The translations under genes and the position numbers were made by a program. From Nymphalis io (Eukaryota > Arthropoda > Insecta > Lepidoptera > Nymphalidae), in the NCBI RefSeq assembly GCF_905147045.1, contig NC_065891.1, positions 10,735,001-10,799,000 on the forward strand: a DNA stretch of 64,000 nt, in the 5' to 3' direction. Below are positions 34,106 through 45,399 of the stretch, piece after piece; position 1 is the stretch's first letter, and every line of letters begins with the position of its first letter. The notes under the pieces are model-generated. The model was given only the letters and a program-made list of their open reading frames with translations. It was not told the DNA's origin and did not search any database.

Positions 34106-34130
34106 ATTATTATTATTATTATTATTATAA
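34105..34130. repeat. ATT microsatellite at LINE 5' junction
   Basis: Eight ATT units. Together with the ATT tail of SINE-D at 30035-30050 it brackets the LINE, so the target was a TAA/ATT repeat. Confidence 0.8.
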
Positions 34131-34308
34131 ATAAGGCATATTACTCAACATAAAATTATATTGATAGTAAAAAGCATACTCCATGCATTATTGTATAATT
34201 TTAATATTATATTTAAATAACAAAAACAGAAACAACTGTCTTTGTCGCTACGGGCTTATTTGTGCGTCTTTTTAAGTTTTTTTTCTTGTATCATATAGTA
34301 ATAATAAT

Positions 34309-34668
34309 AATGTCCTCCAGACCGATTTCGGCCACGGCGGCCAATCTCAAGAGAGATTAGCCAACTGTGCAGGAATATTATAGTGCACAAGTGTGTGCGC
34401 AAACACAGATGCGCTCTCTAACGCTCATAATCCGATGGAAGGGCAATCCGACACGACCGGAACGAGTTCAGGCGCAGGACCAACGGCTTTACGTGCTTTC
34501 CGAGGCACGGGAGTGTACACACTTCCAACTTTCAGACTCCGGGCTGCTACTGAGAATTTTCTGACAGAAAAACCCAATAACTTATTATTGGCCCGACCTG
34601 GGAATTGGACCCAGGACCTCCGGGTCTACGGCCTTACATTAAGCCACTAGACCAACGAGGCAGTCAAT
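34309..34668 (-). repeat. SINE-A copy, full length
   Basis: Minus-strand orientation: starts ACTGCCTCGTTGGTCTAGTG (A box), has the B-box-like GGGTCCAATTCCCAGG, the body with CTCGGAAAGCACG, and ends GTGGCCGAAATCGGTCTGG plus a TTA-rich tail. It is the best preserved copy of this family in the window, with about 360 bases. Confidence 0.85.
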
Positions 34669-34669
34669 T

Positions 34670-35035
34670 TTTTTTTTGTATCATATATTGATAATTTGTT
34701 CACATGGTTATTAATATGTGCACATAATAAATAGATTTACGTCACTTTATAACCTTTAATCATTTTTTAATCTTTGTCATTGGTAGCAATCTAGTAATAT
34801 TTACTTCAAATTCCATTTTTAAATTTTATAAGCAAACTTTCATCATTTTCTCAGTACGAACTCTATCCAACCGCAAACCATAAAGAAGACTTAAATTTAA
34901 CGTTCGTGAAGACTTAATATTAAATGTCATTTCAAAAAGAGCAAAATCAAATATCTACTTTTATAAGTTATGATCAAAAAATTAATGAAATGTCAAAAAG
35001 AAGATTGAATAAATTTCGCGTTTTTCGCCTTAATA
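34670..35035. other. AT-rich intergenic sequence, nothing recognised
   Basis: No repeat family or exon supported. Confidence 0.45.
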
Positions 35036-35039
35036 TTAA

Positions 35040-35290
35040 TATAATTGATAGTCTGGCGTAATGTCGGTGACACCATCGAAGACGATGGCTGTAGTGTGTT
35101 TTTTTCCAACTTATCGCCGTCCACTGCTGGACAAAAGCCTCCCCAATAGAACGCCAAGCATCCCGATCTTGGGCAGCCCGCATCCATTCCGTACCTGCCA
35201 CCTTTTTCAAATCGTCGGTCCACCTTGCCGCAGGGCTACACTACGTTTGCCTAAGCATGGTCTCCACTGTAATACGAGAGCGATACGTGA
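35040..35290 (-). mobile_element. RTE-type LINE 3' end fragment
   Basis: The minus strand reads RWTDDLKKVAGTEWMRAAQD followed by RDAWRSIGEAFVQQWTA (frame closing near 35097), the conserved C-terminus of RTE-clade reverse transcriptase proteins, then about 60 bases of 3' UTR. No RT core remains. The sequence on the right (TACGTTTGCCTAAGCATGG) may belong to the same fragment. Confidence 0.75.
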
Positions 35291-35299
35291 ATGGAAATA

Positions 35300-35635
35300 G
35301 AATTTCATACTAGATATTCTCCGCTCCTCCATCCGCGTGAATCGCAATAGAGTGAGTGAGAGTGAAGTGAGTGTAAAAAGAAGCTTAAATTTTATTTTAA
35401 GTCTTATAATAAAGATTTTTGTATAAAACGATTTGCATATTGTTTCTTGTGTATTTATATACTTATTTTTATTATATTTGATTTTTTTAATATTATTACT
35501 CATTAATATATAATGTAACAGTAAACTGCAGAGCAAGGTCATCCTTTCCGCTGTCTCACTCCGCCGAAGAAAACCGGGGAGGAGGCGTCGACACTATGCC
35601 CAACTTCTCAAGTAGCTAGTATATTATAATCCAAA
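35300..35635. other. Unassigned sequence
   Basis: Mostly AT-rich. A GC-rich patch at 35530-35610 (GCCGAAGAAAACCGGGGAGG) resembles a retroelement fragment but could not be placed. Confidence 0.35.
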
Positions 35636-35636
35636 C

Positions 35637-35712
35637 TGCCTCGTTTATCTAGTGGCTAGCTATAAGACAGATGGCTTAAAATCCCAGACCGGGCCGAATA
35701 GTAGTAGTAAAA
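35637..35712 (+). repeat. SINE-A head fragment
   Basis: ACTGCCTCGTTTATCTAGTG and CCCAGACCGGGCCGAATAG match the head and B-box side of SINE-A. It then continues as a short TAGTAG tract. Confidence 0.6.
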
Positions 35713-35714
35713 TA

Positions 35715-36355
35715 TAACATGCGCAGGTGGCTAGTACACCTTGAAATTGACAGCCGTGGACAATAGACTGGAAGACGGTCAGTCAGGAAGATGTTATCAT
35801 AATATATAATAATAAATAAAATAACATTAAGAACTTTAAAGGGAATTAAGAGCAACAGAAATCTATATGAAAACTTGAAACGAGAAACAACAGGCCTATT
35901 AAGAAACTCGATTAGCGATTCTTGCTTTCGTCTTCTCTTTTACTTTTAAAATGAGCAAGTTGAACAACGAAAAAAAATATTGTCGACGGTTTTCAAAATA
36001 GGTTAATGAAAAAAAGTTTTGACCCGTTAAGTACTCATTAGTTAAATTAAACACCAAAATTAACGCCTCAAACTTTTCTCGTTATCTTTATTAAACATTA
36101 AATATCTAAGATTAAGTTTTATTCATTCGTTTTTATTTTTTATATACACTAGTAAAAGTTAACAAATTATCTTTCTTAGTCAAAGTGTTTGATGTAGTAT
36201 TGGATTGCATGCGTTGTATCGAATTATTGTTATTAAAAAAATGGAGAAACCTTCCAAGAGCTTACGGTAATTTTATAACATAAATTACACTTTTTCTAGC
36301 AAACTGAACACATTTATCATTTTTTAAATTTTTGTTACTTGGCATAATGATGATT
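35715..36355. other. AT-rich intergenic sequence, nothing recognised
   Basis: No repeat family or exon supported. Confidence 0.45.
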
Positions 36356-36357
36356 CT

Positions 36358-36478
36358 TATCGACCAACCCGCATTAGAGCCGCGTGGTGGAATAAGCTCC
36401 AAAGCTTCTCCTCAAAAAGGGGAGAGTAGGCCTTTAGCCCAGCAGTCCGACATTTTCAGGCAGTTACGGAATTATCGA
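36358..36478 (+). repeat. SINE-C 3' fragment
   Basis: CGACCAACCCGCATTAGAGC, GTGGTGGAATAAGCTCC and TTAGCCCAGCAGTCCGACAT match the 3' part of SINE-C. The tRNA-like head is missing. Confidence 0.75.
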
Positions 36479-36479
36479 G

Positions 36480-37690
36480 TATGTTGAATTTAATATAATC
36501 TATCTTTTATATGCTGGACTGTAATACGAAGGTAACGACACCTCATTTATATAAAATGTGGAAACGTACATTGAAGCTAAATCGGCACAGTTAAACAGAC
36601 TAATATACAATCCCATATATAGTATCCCATCGGACAATATTTAGAAACCGATCGATTTTTCTTAAGTATTAGAGTTTTTTAGTAACCTGCATTAGCCATA
36701 CCCTTATTTTACCTCAGTCACTGAGGCACCGGTTATTTGTTTACGAAAACTGCCACAAAACCTTACTAATATGCTATACCAAAACAAAGCTTACATAAAT
36801 TTACACCGAAAAATGTAATCAAATTAAATTAATGAAACAATTTTACACAGAAGTTAATTAGTTTTCATTCAAACTTCAAATATTAAAGTAACCTATATAA
36901 ATAGGTTAAAACCCGGATATACACCAGACTTTACCAAAGTTCAGGACTGTGTGATTAAGGAACAAAAATGAATTAATCGGTAACATCTTTTAATAACGAA
37001 GCCACTTAAAATTTGCTGGTTTAAAAAATAATTTTCTTAATTTTTAATAATTAGAATACTGTCAAAAATATATTTCATAACATTTAGAACAATAACTAAC
37101 TGACTTCATCCCCAATTTCACCTTTTTTCGTTGATAAATTGTCAAAAACGCTTAAACAGCTATCTTTTACTGATAAACAAAAGTCAAGAATAAACCAATA
37201 AACACCAATTTCCATACTTCAAATATTGAAAAAGACGATATTCTATATAAACAATCATTGTGTTAGACCCAGCGATTTAGGATGGGTGTGTTATGTTATT
37301 CAATTTAACATTTTATTGAATAAATTATTTATATTTTTCCATATTTTTATTTTACAAATTCTCTTTTTCAAAGAATAATTGCTTTTCGTTGAAAATGTAT
37401 CTTTGTAGAAGGTTCGAGAATTTTGCCTCTGAATCTTTAATGTATGACCCACGGTTTTATCTCTAGCCACATTGGCGTCCCCTTTGATTTATATTATAGC
37501 AGGGTTCCCTGAATTATTAGGTATCCCACATACTATTATACAAACTATTTTATAAAATTAAGGACCTTTTTTATAATCAAATATATATGAATGAATGATT
37601 GGAGATGCCAATCGTCACTCGCCTGATTAATGCAAATTGGTTTAACAGGATCATGATAATGTTGCAGGCACCAAATTAAAATTAAATGGC
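36480..37690. other. AT-rich intergenic sequence, nothing recognised
   Basis: No repeat family or exon supported. Confidence 0.45.
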
Positions 37691-37691
37691 C

Positions 37692-37968
37692 AAGCCGAGA
37701 TGGCCCAGTGGTTAGAACGCGTGAATCTTATCCAATGATCATGGGTTCAAACCCGGGCAAGCACCACTGTATTTTCATGTGCTTAATGTGTGGTTATAAT
37801 TAATCTCGTGCTTAATGGTGAAGGAAAACATCGTGAGGAAACCTCAATGCTTCTAATTTCATTGAAATTCTGCCACATGTGTATTCTACCAACCCGCATT
37901 GGAGCAGCGTGGTGGAATAAACTCCACAACCTTCTCCTCAAAAGGGAGAGGAGGCCTTAGCCCAGAAA
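37692..37968 (+). repeat. SINE-C copy, full length
   Basis: Begins AGCCGAGATGGCCCAGTGGT (A box) with B box GGGTTCAAACCCGG, then CATGTGCTTAATGTGTGG, GAAGGAAAACATCGTGAGG, CATTGGAGCAGCGTGGTGG and GGCCTTAGCCCAG. It is tRNA-derived and is not itself a tRNA gene, since the anticodon arm is not intact. Confidence 0.85.
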
Positions 37969-37979
37969 AATCCCTTGTA

Positions 37980-38540
37980 AATAACCTAATAAAGTGGGGT
38001 AAAGGTTACCGAATGATAATGAGAGATAATTGAAACGGTTTATATGTAAACAAATTCACACCCTAGTGATAATAAATAAGATTATCTATATATAAAAAAA
38101 TAATGTCGGCCCAGGGTCAGAATACTTGAATCTTTAATTGAAGATTGTGGATTCGAACAGTAACAGTGGTATTCGTAAAGGGAAACACTATAAAAACACA
38201 TTTCCTCACGGTAACCGCAGAGCACGAGAAGTAAAAATTACGTATAAAATACGTGAAAATTTAGCTTTGGGTTTGAACCATTCTTCTGACCATTGGCTAT
38301 CACGGTTCCTTAGGAATGCCTTAGTTATATAAAACCGAGTGAGATAGATAATTTTTCACCGTTTCACACTAATTAAACATATAAATAAATATTTGTTATA
38401 TTTATAAAATAGTAACTTATCAACGCATTTAGATTCAAAAATGGCGAATGAATTTGGATTCTACCGTAAATGAATAGATCAACTTTTAAATTGAATGTCT
38501 CCTCATGTCACTCATTCGTTTAATCACTGACTGCGTATTA
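37980..38540. other. AT-rich intergenic sequence, nothing recognised
   Basis: A 64-residue frame at 38138-38332 has no domain or splice support. Confidence 0.45.
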
Positions 38541-38544
38541 TAAA

Positions 38545-38835
38545 ATATAGTCCCCCATCGCGTCTTCCTATCTGAGTGTCTGTCTGAACACGATAAACTG
38601 AAAAACTACAAAAGGAGTTTTTGTACAGTTTTCTTCAATGAACGGAGTAATTCATGAGGAACATTTAGGTGTATAATTCATTAAGAGTTTGTGTAAGTTT
38701 GCTACGATATAATGATGATTGATGAAGATGTCGAAAAAGACACGCTGGGAGCTTTACGTGCCGCGTAAACTAATAAAGTATATATGTAGATCCTTATTGT
38801 ACGCGTGCGAAGCGGAGACGGGTAGCTATCATAAA
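38545..38835 (+). repeat. Repeat family F copy
   Basis: Shares CTGTCTGAACACGATAAACT, AAAAACTACAAAAGGAG, AATTCATGAGGAACATTTAGG and ACGTGCCGCGTAAAC with 12950-13235, and ends near GCGTGCGAAGCGGAGACGGG. Class unknown. Confidence 0.6.
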
Positions 38836-39002
38836 ATAAATAATACATTATAACTACTAACAACAAATTTATCATAGATTCGAAAAGATAGAAGTAAGTT
38901 TTTGATTAAAAAAATACACATGACATTGTTTTTATATAACACAGGCATATTATTGCGGTTCAAAAATCTGTGAACGCTGAACTGGTGGTAGAGCTTTGTG
39001 CA

Positions 39003-39138
39003 GCATAATTGGTAGAATCTGCATGGGCATCTGCGGTAAAAAAACCTCGTAGCTTTGTTAAAATCAAATCGTTAAAATCTTATCGTTTTATATACTACTG
39101 GTGGTAGGGCTTTGTGCAAGTTCGTCTGGGTAGGTACC
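39003..39138. repeat. Segment repeated inverted at 50331-50467
   Basis: Almost identical (two or three mismatches) to the reverse complement of 50331-50467. It contains CATGGGCATCTGCGGTAAAA and the first part of a SINE-B. A 22-base SINE-B head also precedes it at 38981-39002. Confidence 0.75.
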
Positions 39139-39388
39139 ACCTACTCATCAGATATTCTACTGCAAAACAGCAGTATTTGGTATTGTTGTGTTCCGGTTTG
39201 AAGGGTGAGTGAGCCAGTGTAATTACAGGCACAAGGGATATAACATCTTAGTTCCCAAGGTTGGTGGCGCATTAGTGATGTAAGCGATGGTTAACATTTC
39301 TTACAATGCCAATGTCTATGGACGTTGTTTACCACTTACCATCAGGTGGCCCATATGCTCGTCCGCCTTACTATTCTATAAAAAAAAA
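39100..39388 (+). repeat. SINE-B copy, full length (reference copy)
   Basis: Starts CTGGTGGTAGGGCTTTGTGC, then GGGTAGGTACCACC, TATTGTTGTGTTCCGGTTTG, GATGTAAGCGATGG, ACCACTTACCATCAGGTGG and CCATATGCTCGTCCGCC, and ends TATTCTATAAAAAAA. It has no tRNA-like head, so its promoter type is unclear. Confidence 0.85.
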
Positions 39389-39394
39389 CTGCTT

Positions 39395-41105
39395 TAAAAA
39401 ACATTAGCGATGTTTTCGAATCAACTTACAATAAAGTTGGAAAACATAATTAAATCAGTGTTTTCTGTCTAGATTTGTTTTAGAAACGAGATAAAACAAA
39501 TTTAAATATTAAATGGAGTTTAGAGACTATATTATTGTCGAAAAATTTCACTTGTATGAACTATTCTACGAGATGAGAATAAAAATAAAAAGATAATTGT
39601 TGTATGCATTCGTTTATGTATAACAAATTTAACCACAATAGAAATAAAGGTAACCAATTAAATTTAACATTGAACTGACGCGATATCATTGGTCGAGATC
39701 TTGACTAAACGAGAAATAAATAACGTTTTGGATATCGATGACGTTGATATAGAAACTTTTGAAGACAAATAGTGTTGCAGTACGTATAAATTACAAATAG
39801 TAAATTAAATATAAAAAATTAAGGTTTATTTTACTTTGAAATGGGTCATAGCTTAATTTAATAGTTTAATACTTTTACTCCCAGATTTTCGACAGAAATT
39901 TCTTGAAACCTTATAATACCCATTAAAATCAAAAGATATGACTCGTATTTTTAGTGTTATTTGATATAATCTTACGGATAGCCCACGCTTCATAGAAAAT
40001 CGTATGAATTAATGTACGCAATACGCGCTATTAAGAAAAATCTATGGATTCAGATTTGATACTTGATGCGGGGTGGATAACATAAATCGCCCGCTAATTT
40101 AATTACGTGAATAAACATCATACAATTTAAAAAATAAAATATTTTTAAAATGTTAGCTCTCCGATGTTGCTGAATTATTTATTGCCGAAACTCAATAGAA
40201 AGTCCAAAGAGTGCTGAAAATTCAATACAAATATTTAAACTAGCTTAGAATATAACGCAGTGGACTAATAACACGTAGTTTTTTAAAAGAGGTGCATTTA
40301 ATATAAAAAGTTGAATTAAACTTCACTAATCTTTGTCAGCTCGTCAAGTATCTTATGCAAGAGTCAAGGTACAAGAATCAATATATATGTGAGTATATAC
40401 ACCTGATCATACAAATATTTGTCATTAGATTAGATCGTTAGTAGCCGTTTACACAATTTTAGTATCCTATCGGCGATCACGCATCAACAATCAGTTGCTT
40501 AGTTAAATACAATCCCTAAGCGAGTATTAATGTTACACATATGGAGGGTTTGTTGTAGTTTTGAACGCCCGACCAGTCCAATATGTGTTCAAACTTCCCC
40601 AAGAAATGTGCTTATTGTATATATATAGTATATATAAGCTATATATATAAGCTATGTAATTTTAAGAAAGATATATTGTACATAAATATGGTTTTGATTT
40701 GACTTTTTATTAAAATTTAAGAAAATAATTTTAAGTAGGTAAGGACTTAAAAGGGTCGTGTAAATTTGTCTCTCAGTTCCTCTGGTGGATCGGTAGCAAA
40801 ATCAAAGGTCCGATTTTTCTATTACTATAATATTTACTGTGTTAATGTATAATGATATAATGTGATTTACATGAAATAAATATACTCAGTGATGTGTATG
40901 TTTTATTTTATTTAAAAAAAAGAATAGTAGATGTTAACAATATATAGATGCATAATTTAAAAATTAACCAATGCCAATTAGTTATCAAAGGCTTTGAATG
41001 CATTAGTTCCGCTTCGTTTACACTGAAACATAGCTTAGCTGTTAACTTAATACAGTCTATTAAACACAGACTAATTATATTTAAAAGGACATAAAATAAA
41101 AAGTT
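39395..41105. other. AT-rich intergenic sequence, nothing recognised
   Basis: No repeat family or exon supported. Near 40620-40660 a short palindromic run of TATATATAAGCTATATATATA occurs. Confidence 0.45.
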
Positions 41106-41110
41106 AAGTT

Positions 41111-42765
41111 TTTTTTTTTTTTTTTATATTCTCCGGGAGGGCAAATGACTCTACTCCACCTGTTGGTAAGTGGTAGTAGAGTCCAAACGCGACGACGGCC
41201 AGTACAGACGGGAAAAACGTTCTGCACTAGCCGCCTTCGCCTTGCCGGCCCGCAAGATGCTTCTTCACGCCTCGTTTGAAGGAACCCGGGTTGTAAGAGG
41301 AGGGGAACACGTTAGCTGGTAAGGAATTCCATTTTTTGGAAGTGCGACAAAGAAAGGAGTTGCCAAATTTCTTTGTTCGCGATGGAATTGATGTCACAGT
41401 TAGGCGGTGAGATCGAGAACCAGCTCGCGTGGACTTAAGAAGGAAGGGGGAAGCAGGAATTAGAGAGAATAATTCCTCAGAGCACTCGCCGTGATACAGT
41501 CGATAGAAAACGCTCAGTGCTGCTATCTCACGACGCAATTGTAAAGGTTCAAGGGTGTTTGTGACCTTTACGTCGCCAATAATGCGTACGGCACGTCGCT
41601 GCAACCGGTCCAAGGCCTCAAGTAGGTACTTAGCGGAGCCATCCCAAAGGTGCGAGCAATATTCCACGCAAGACCGTACCTGTGTTTTGTACAGCAGGCA
41701 CAGTTGTTGTGGCGTGAAAAAGCGCCGCACCTTGTTCAGAACTCCGAGTTTCCGTGAAGCTGTTTTTATAACAGCCTCGATGTAATCCCTTGGACTAAGG
41801 TCGCAGCGAACGTCAATCCCCAGCATGGCGATTTTGCTTTGCATCACCAGCGGAGTACCACAGAGGGAGGGAAGAGCGCATACCTGTGTTTTCTTGGCAT
41901 TAAACTCAACAAGATTATCAGAGCCCCATTTGGCGATGAGCTCTAACGTCCTATCGAGTTCAATGACAAGATTCTTCCGCCTCTCCTCAATTTCCGCTCG
42001 CCCAGCCACTGCGCGTCCGTGGTATCCACCATGCACTGTACTATCGTCTGCATAGCAATGTATGTTCCCAAGAGAGAGCATATCATTGATATGCAAAAGA
42101 AAGAGTGTGGGAGATAGCACAGATCCCTGGGGGACCCCAGCATTCACTACATAGAATTGTGAAGCGCAACCATCAACTAAAACACGAAGGCTACGCTTGT
42201 GTAGGAAGCTGGCAATCCAGGTGCATAGCTGAGCAGGCAGACCATATGCCGGCAGCTTGGAGAGAAGACTTCTGTGCCAGACCCTGTCGAAAGCCTTGGA
42301 GATATCGAGGCTGACAGCCAACGATTCTCCATGCTTGTCGATAGCTTCACCCCAGAGGTGCGTTACGTACGCTAGAAGATCACCTGTGGACCGTTTTGGT
42401 CGAAACCCGTATTGACGATCATTAATTAAAGAGTGATCTTCTAGGTAATGGATCAGTTGGTTGTTTAAAATCCGTTCCATCACCTTACAAAGTACTGAGG
42501 TGATAGCTATTGGCCGATAATTTGCCGGGTCAGACCGATCCCCTTTTTTGGGAACCGCTTGCACATTAGCTCTTCTCCAAGCCTCCGGCACACTTCCCGA
42601 AGAGAGAGAAAGTTGGAACAGGCGCGTTAACACAGGAGACAGCTCCGCTGCGCACTTCTTCAGCACTATGGCTGGTATTCCATCGGGACCGCTAGCTTTC
42701 CGTACATCAAGTGATTGCAGCTCCGCACGCACATCACGTTGCCTGATTTTAATGTCAGGCATCGT
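41111..42765 (-). mobile_element. 5'-truncated Jockey/CR1-like LINE (copy 2)
   Basis: Minus-strand copy closely matching 15872-17530 of copy 1. It ends at a T-run (about 41109-41127, A-tail of the element), keeps the 3' UTR hairpin, and is truncated at about 42765, where homology to copy 1 stops (GATGTCAGGCATCGT in both). It lacks the endonuclease. No target duplication was clear. The retained ORF is described separately. Confidence 0.9.
41227..42762 (-). CDS. Intact 511-residue reverse transcriptase ORF of truncated LINE copy 2
   Basis: Open without a stop across the RT core and C-terminal region. Visible motifs by residue: KASGPDGIPAIVL (22-34), RPIAITSVLCKVMER (83-97), YGFRPKRSTGDLL (118-130), SLDISKAFDRVWH (151-163, catalytic Asp153), AGVPQGSVLSP (208-218), CYADDSTVHG (237-246, catalytic Asp239-Asp240) and a tail with WNSLPANVFPSSY. 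In the intact element this protein copies the LINE RNA into DNA at a nicked target. Here it lacks an endonuclease and probably its own promoter. The start is the first ATG after truncation; the native protein began further upstream. Compared with copy 1, it has no frameshift, so it is younger or better preserved. Confidence 0.85.
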   Translation of the reverse strand: MPDIKIRQRDVRAELQSLDVRKASGPDGIPAIVLKKCAAELSPVLTRLFQLSLSSGSVPEAWRRANVQAVPKKGDRSDPANYRPIAITSVLCKVMERILNNQLIHYLEDHSLINDRQYGFRPKRSTGDLLAYVTHLWGEAIDKHGESLAVSLDISKAFDRVWHRSLLSKLPAYGLPAQLCTWIASFLHKRSLRVLVDGCASQFYVVNAGVPQGSVLSPTLFLLHINDMLSLGNIHCYADDSTVHGGYHGRAVAGRAEIEERRKNLVIELDRTLELIAKWGSDNLVEFNAKKTQVCALPSLCGTPLVMQSKIAMLGIDVRCDLSPRDYIEAVIKTASRKLGVLNKVRRFFTPQQLCLLYKTQVRSCVEYCSHLWDGSAKYLLEALDRLQRRAVRIIGDVKVTNTLEPLQLRREIAALSVFYRLYHGECSEELFSLIPASPFLLKSTRAGSRSHRLTVTSIPSRTKKFGNSFLCRTSKKWNSLPANVFPSSYNPGSFKRGVKKHLAGRQGEGG

Positions 42766-42769
42766 AATG

Positions 42770-44500
42770 TGATGATGAACTAATATAAAAAAAATTTTTC
42801 AGGGTATTTGACAGGTACACGAAATAATCTAATAAAAAAATACGTTCAACATTTCTTAACCTAAGGCCAATTTGGTCGGCATTTTAAATAAAGTTTCGTA
42901 AACTTTGTTCTCGAACGTTCTATTCAGTTTAGAAAAGTTGCCTTTTATCCGATTTGTACAGGCACAGTTTGCACGGATTACAATAAGTTTAGAAACGTCA
43001 CGAACGAATTCAATTCAAGGTTTTCAAATAAAACGGTACAAAGATTACTGTTTGTTTAGTAAAAATGTACTGAATGGGTATTAAATGTACTGAATATTTG
43101 TTAATATAAAACATATTAACAATTATTTTGTATATTATGAATGTATGTACCTTAAAAAGTATTCTAAAAGTTATTACTTGCGACTTTGTCTACTCGATTT
43201 AACTATTAAATATTAAAAAAAAATAGTTTCATTACAATATCATTATTTTTTTATTAGTAACGAGATCGGATACGTGGATCATTTTCTTGGGTTCAAGTCT
43301 GGTGTAGTGGCCTACAACTTAGTCGTTATGTATTTCGTTTGTGCTCATCGTGTGCTCAACGACGAAGCAAAATATCTAATCTGCCCTAGAGCTATGTGAT
43401 AGAATAATGTAATGGCTATAAACTTTTTTCTTTAAAATTATTTATAAATTATTAATTAATAAAATTATTTTCTCTCTGACGGTATATTTATAATTGATAT
43501 AATTTCCTTATTCGTACACTACAATTTGACCTATTAATTAATCCCCAAATCTTTCCCTAAGACTCGTTTTACCATAAAACCATATCTCAAAGAAAATCGC
43601 TGACGTCTATAATATTGGCTAATATATACCTTGCTAAAGGTCAGGGATTCGAATCAAAACGACTTAAGCCAAAGAAAGTTTATTACCTATACTTAAATAG
43701 ATTGCTTCCGAAGCATGCGCCACGCCGTACAAAATTTTATTTATTATGATTACCTTGATTATCTTGATACGTTTTCTGGGATTTATACAACATGAAACTT
43801 TATTTAATATTAACAGTTTTTGTACTTTTTAATTCATTTTATATTTATAAACGTCATTAATATTTTATTCACCAACCTATAGCCGAGCCGTATGACTACA
43901 GTTAACATAACATCATTACGAGATTGAAAATAATCTATGGTAGAAACACGCAAAAAGCAAAAAATATATAATAATCTATGGTTCACTGAGAATACGAGAA
44001 ACAAAACGTTTTGAATATCAGCGAATATGTTATCGGAACTTCATAGGTAATTAAAGCGGTTATAAAATGTTAAGTGGAATGTAAATATTATATTACAATA
44101 TTAACATATACTATTCTTTTTTTAAATAAAACATCACTAAGTAAATTTAATTTTTGCTAAAAAGATAATATCATTGTCTTGTATAAAAATCAACTATCGA
44201 CGTAAATACATCAATATAGTGAATATTATAGTAATTCAACAGTCTTACCTATAATTGGTTTCACAACCAATGCACCAAACGAACGGAGACACAAATCTTT
44301 TACTAAAAGTCAAAGTCTTTTACCGCACGTTACATGACTACCTACCATCTTGTTGCTTTTCTTATTTTTTAATAAATATAGTCAAAACAGAACCTAATTA
44401 TGTACAATATTCTTTTCTTAAAATAACTTTGCTTACATAATATTGATCAGGAAATGTTTGTAGTGCACAATATTGCATAGCTATTTTTATTATTATACTA
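42770..44500. other. AT-rich intergenic sequence, possibly with SINE-C relics
   Basis: Weak SINE-C-like traces (CTTGGGTTCAAGTCTGG near 43290, GGGATTCGAATCAAAACG near 43645) suggest very old copies. Otherwise nothing is recognised. Confidence 0.35.
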
Positions 44501-44504
44501 TTTA

Positions 44505-44778
44505 GTAACAGCCTGTGAGTGTCCTACTGCTGGACTAAGGCCTCTTCTCATTTTTTGAGGAAAGAAGAAAGTTTGGAGCTTATTCCACCACGCTGCTCGA
44601 ATGCGGGTTGGTAGAATACATATGTGGCAGAATTTCAGTAAAATTAGAAACATGCAGGTTTCATCACGATGTTCCTTCAGCGTCAAGCATGAAATAAATT
44701 ATAAACACCAATTAATTCTTGCCCGGGTTTGAACCCACGATCATCGGTTAAGATTCACCCGTTCTAACCACTATCATC
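44505..44778 (-). repeat. SINE-C copy
   Basis: Minus orientation: GTAACAGCCTGTGAGTGTCC at the tail, CACGCTGCTCGAATGCGGG in the body, GCCCGGGTTTGAACCCACGA as B box, and CGTTCTAACCACT at the head, which is slightly truncated. Confidence 0.8.
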
Positions 44779-45123
44779 AGAATATAATATTAAATGATAA
44801 ATTGGTTACCGAAATGTGTTCTGATATTTCCGAATTAGAGTTGCGAAGCAGTACGAGAATTGGAACGGATCGACCAAACCGCGGACTCCAGTCCAATGAT
44901 TAATACAACCCAAAGTTTTGAACCACTTTCAATTTAAGGTAATAAATGTATAAAATGTATTTGTTAAATCTATATTTCAGATCATTTTATAATTAAAAAT
45001 TAATATTCAAGACAATAAAATAAATTTAGTTAATTATTTGTGCTGTTTATTGATAAAAACTTGTATAAGACAGAACTGCACTCATGAAATAATTAATAAA
45101 CTACAATGCATACATAACATATA

Positions 45124-45395
45124 TGACGAGCCGGTTGGCGTGGTTGATAGATACTTGCCTTTCACGCCGAAGGTTGTGGGTTCGATTCCCACCCAGGACA
45201 GAAATTTGTGTGCATGAACATGTCTGTTTGTCCTGAGTCTGGGTGTAATTATCTATATAAGTATGTATTTACTAAAGAAAAGTAGTATATGTAGTATATC
45301 AGTTGTCTGGTTTCCATAGCACAAGCTCTGTACAAGCTTAATTTGGGATCAGATGTCGTGTGTGAAAAATGTCCCAGGATATTAAAAAAAAAAAT
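45124..45395 (+). repeat. SINE-D copy, full length
   Basis: Begins GACGAGCCGGTTGGCGTGG, has CGAAGGTTGTGGGTTCGATTCC and TTAATTTGGGATCAGATG, and ends GTCCCAGGATATT plus an A-run. Head and B box are well preserved. Confidence 0.85.
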
Positions 45396-45399
45396 TAAA

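Noticed and set aside
37692..37765. tRNA-like sequence with A and B boxes
   Set aside because: It is the head of a SINE-C; the same sequence occurs in several copies with the SINE body, and the cloverleaf is incomplete.
45124..45200. tRNA-like sequence with GGTTCGATTCC
   Set aside because: Head of a SINE-D, not a functional tRNA gene.
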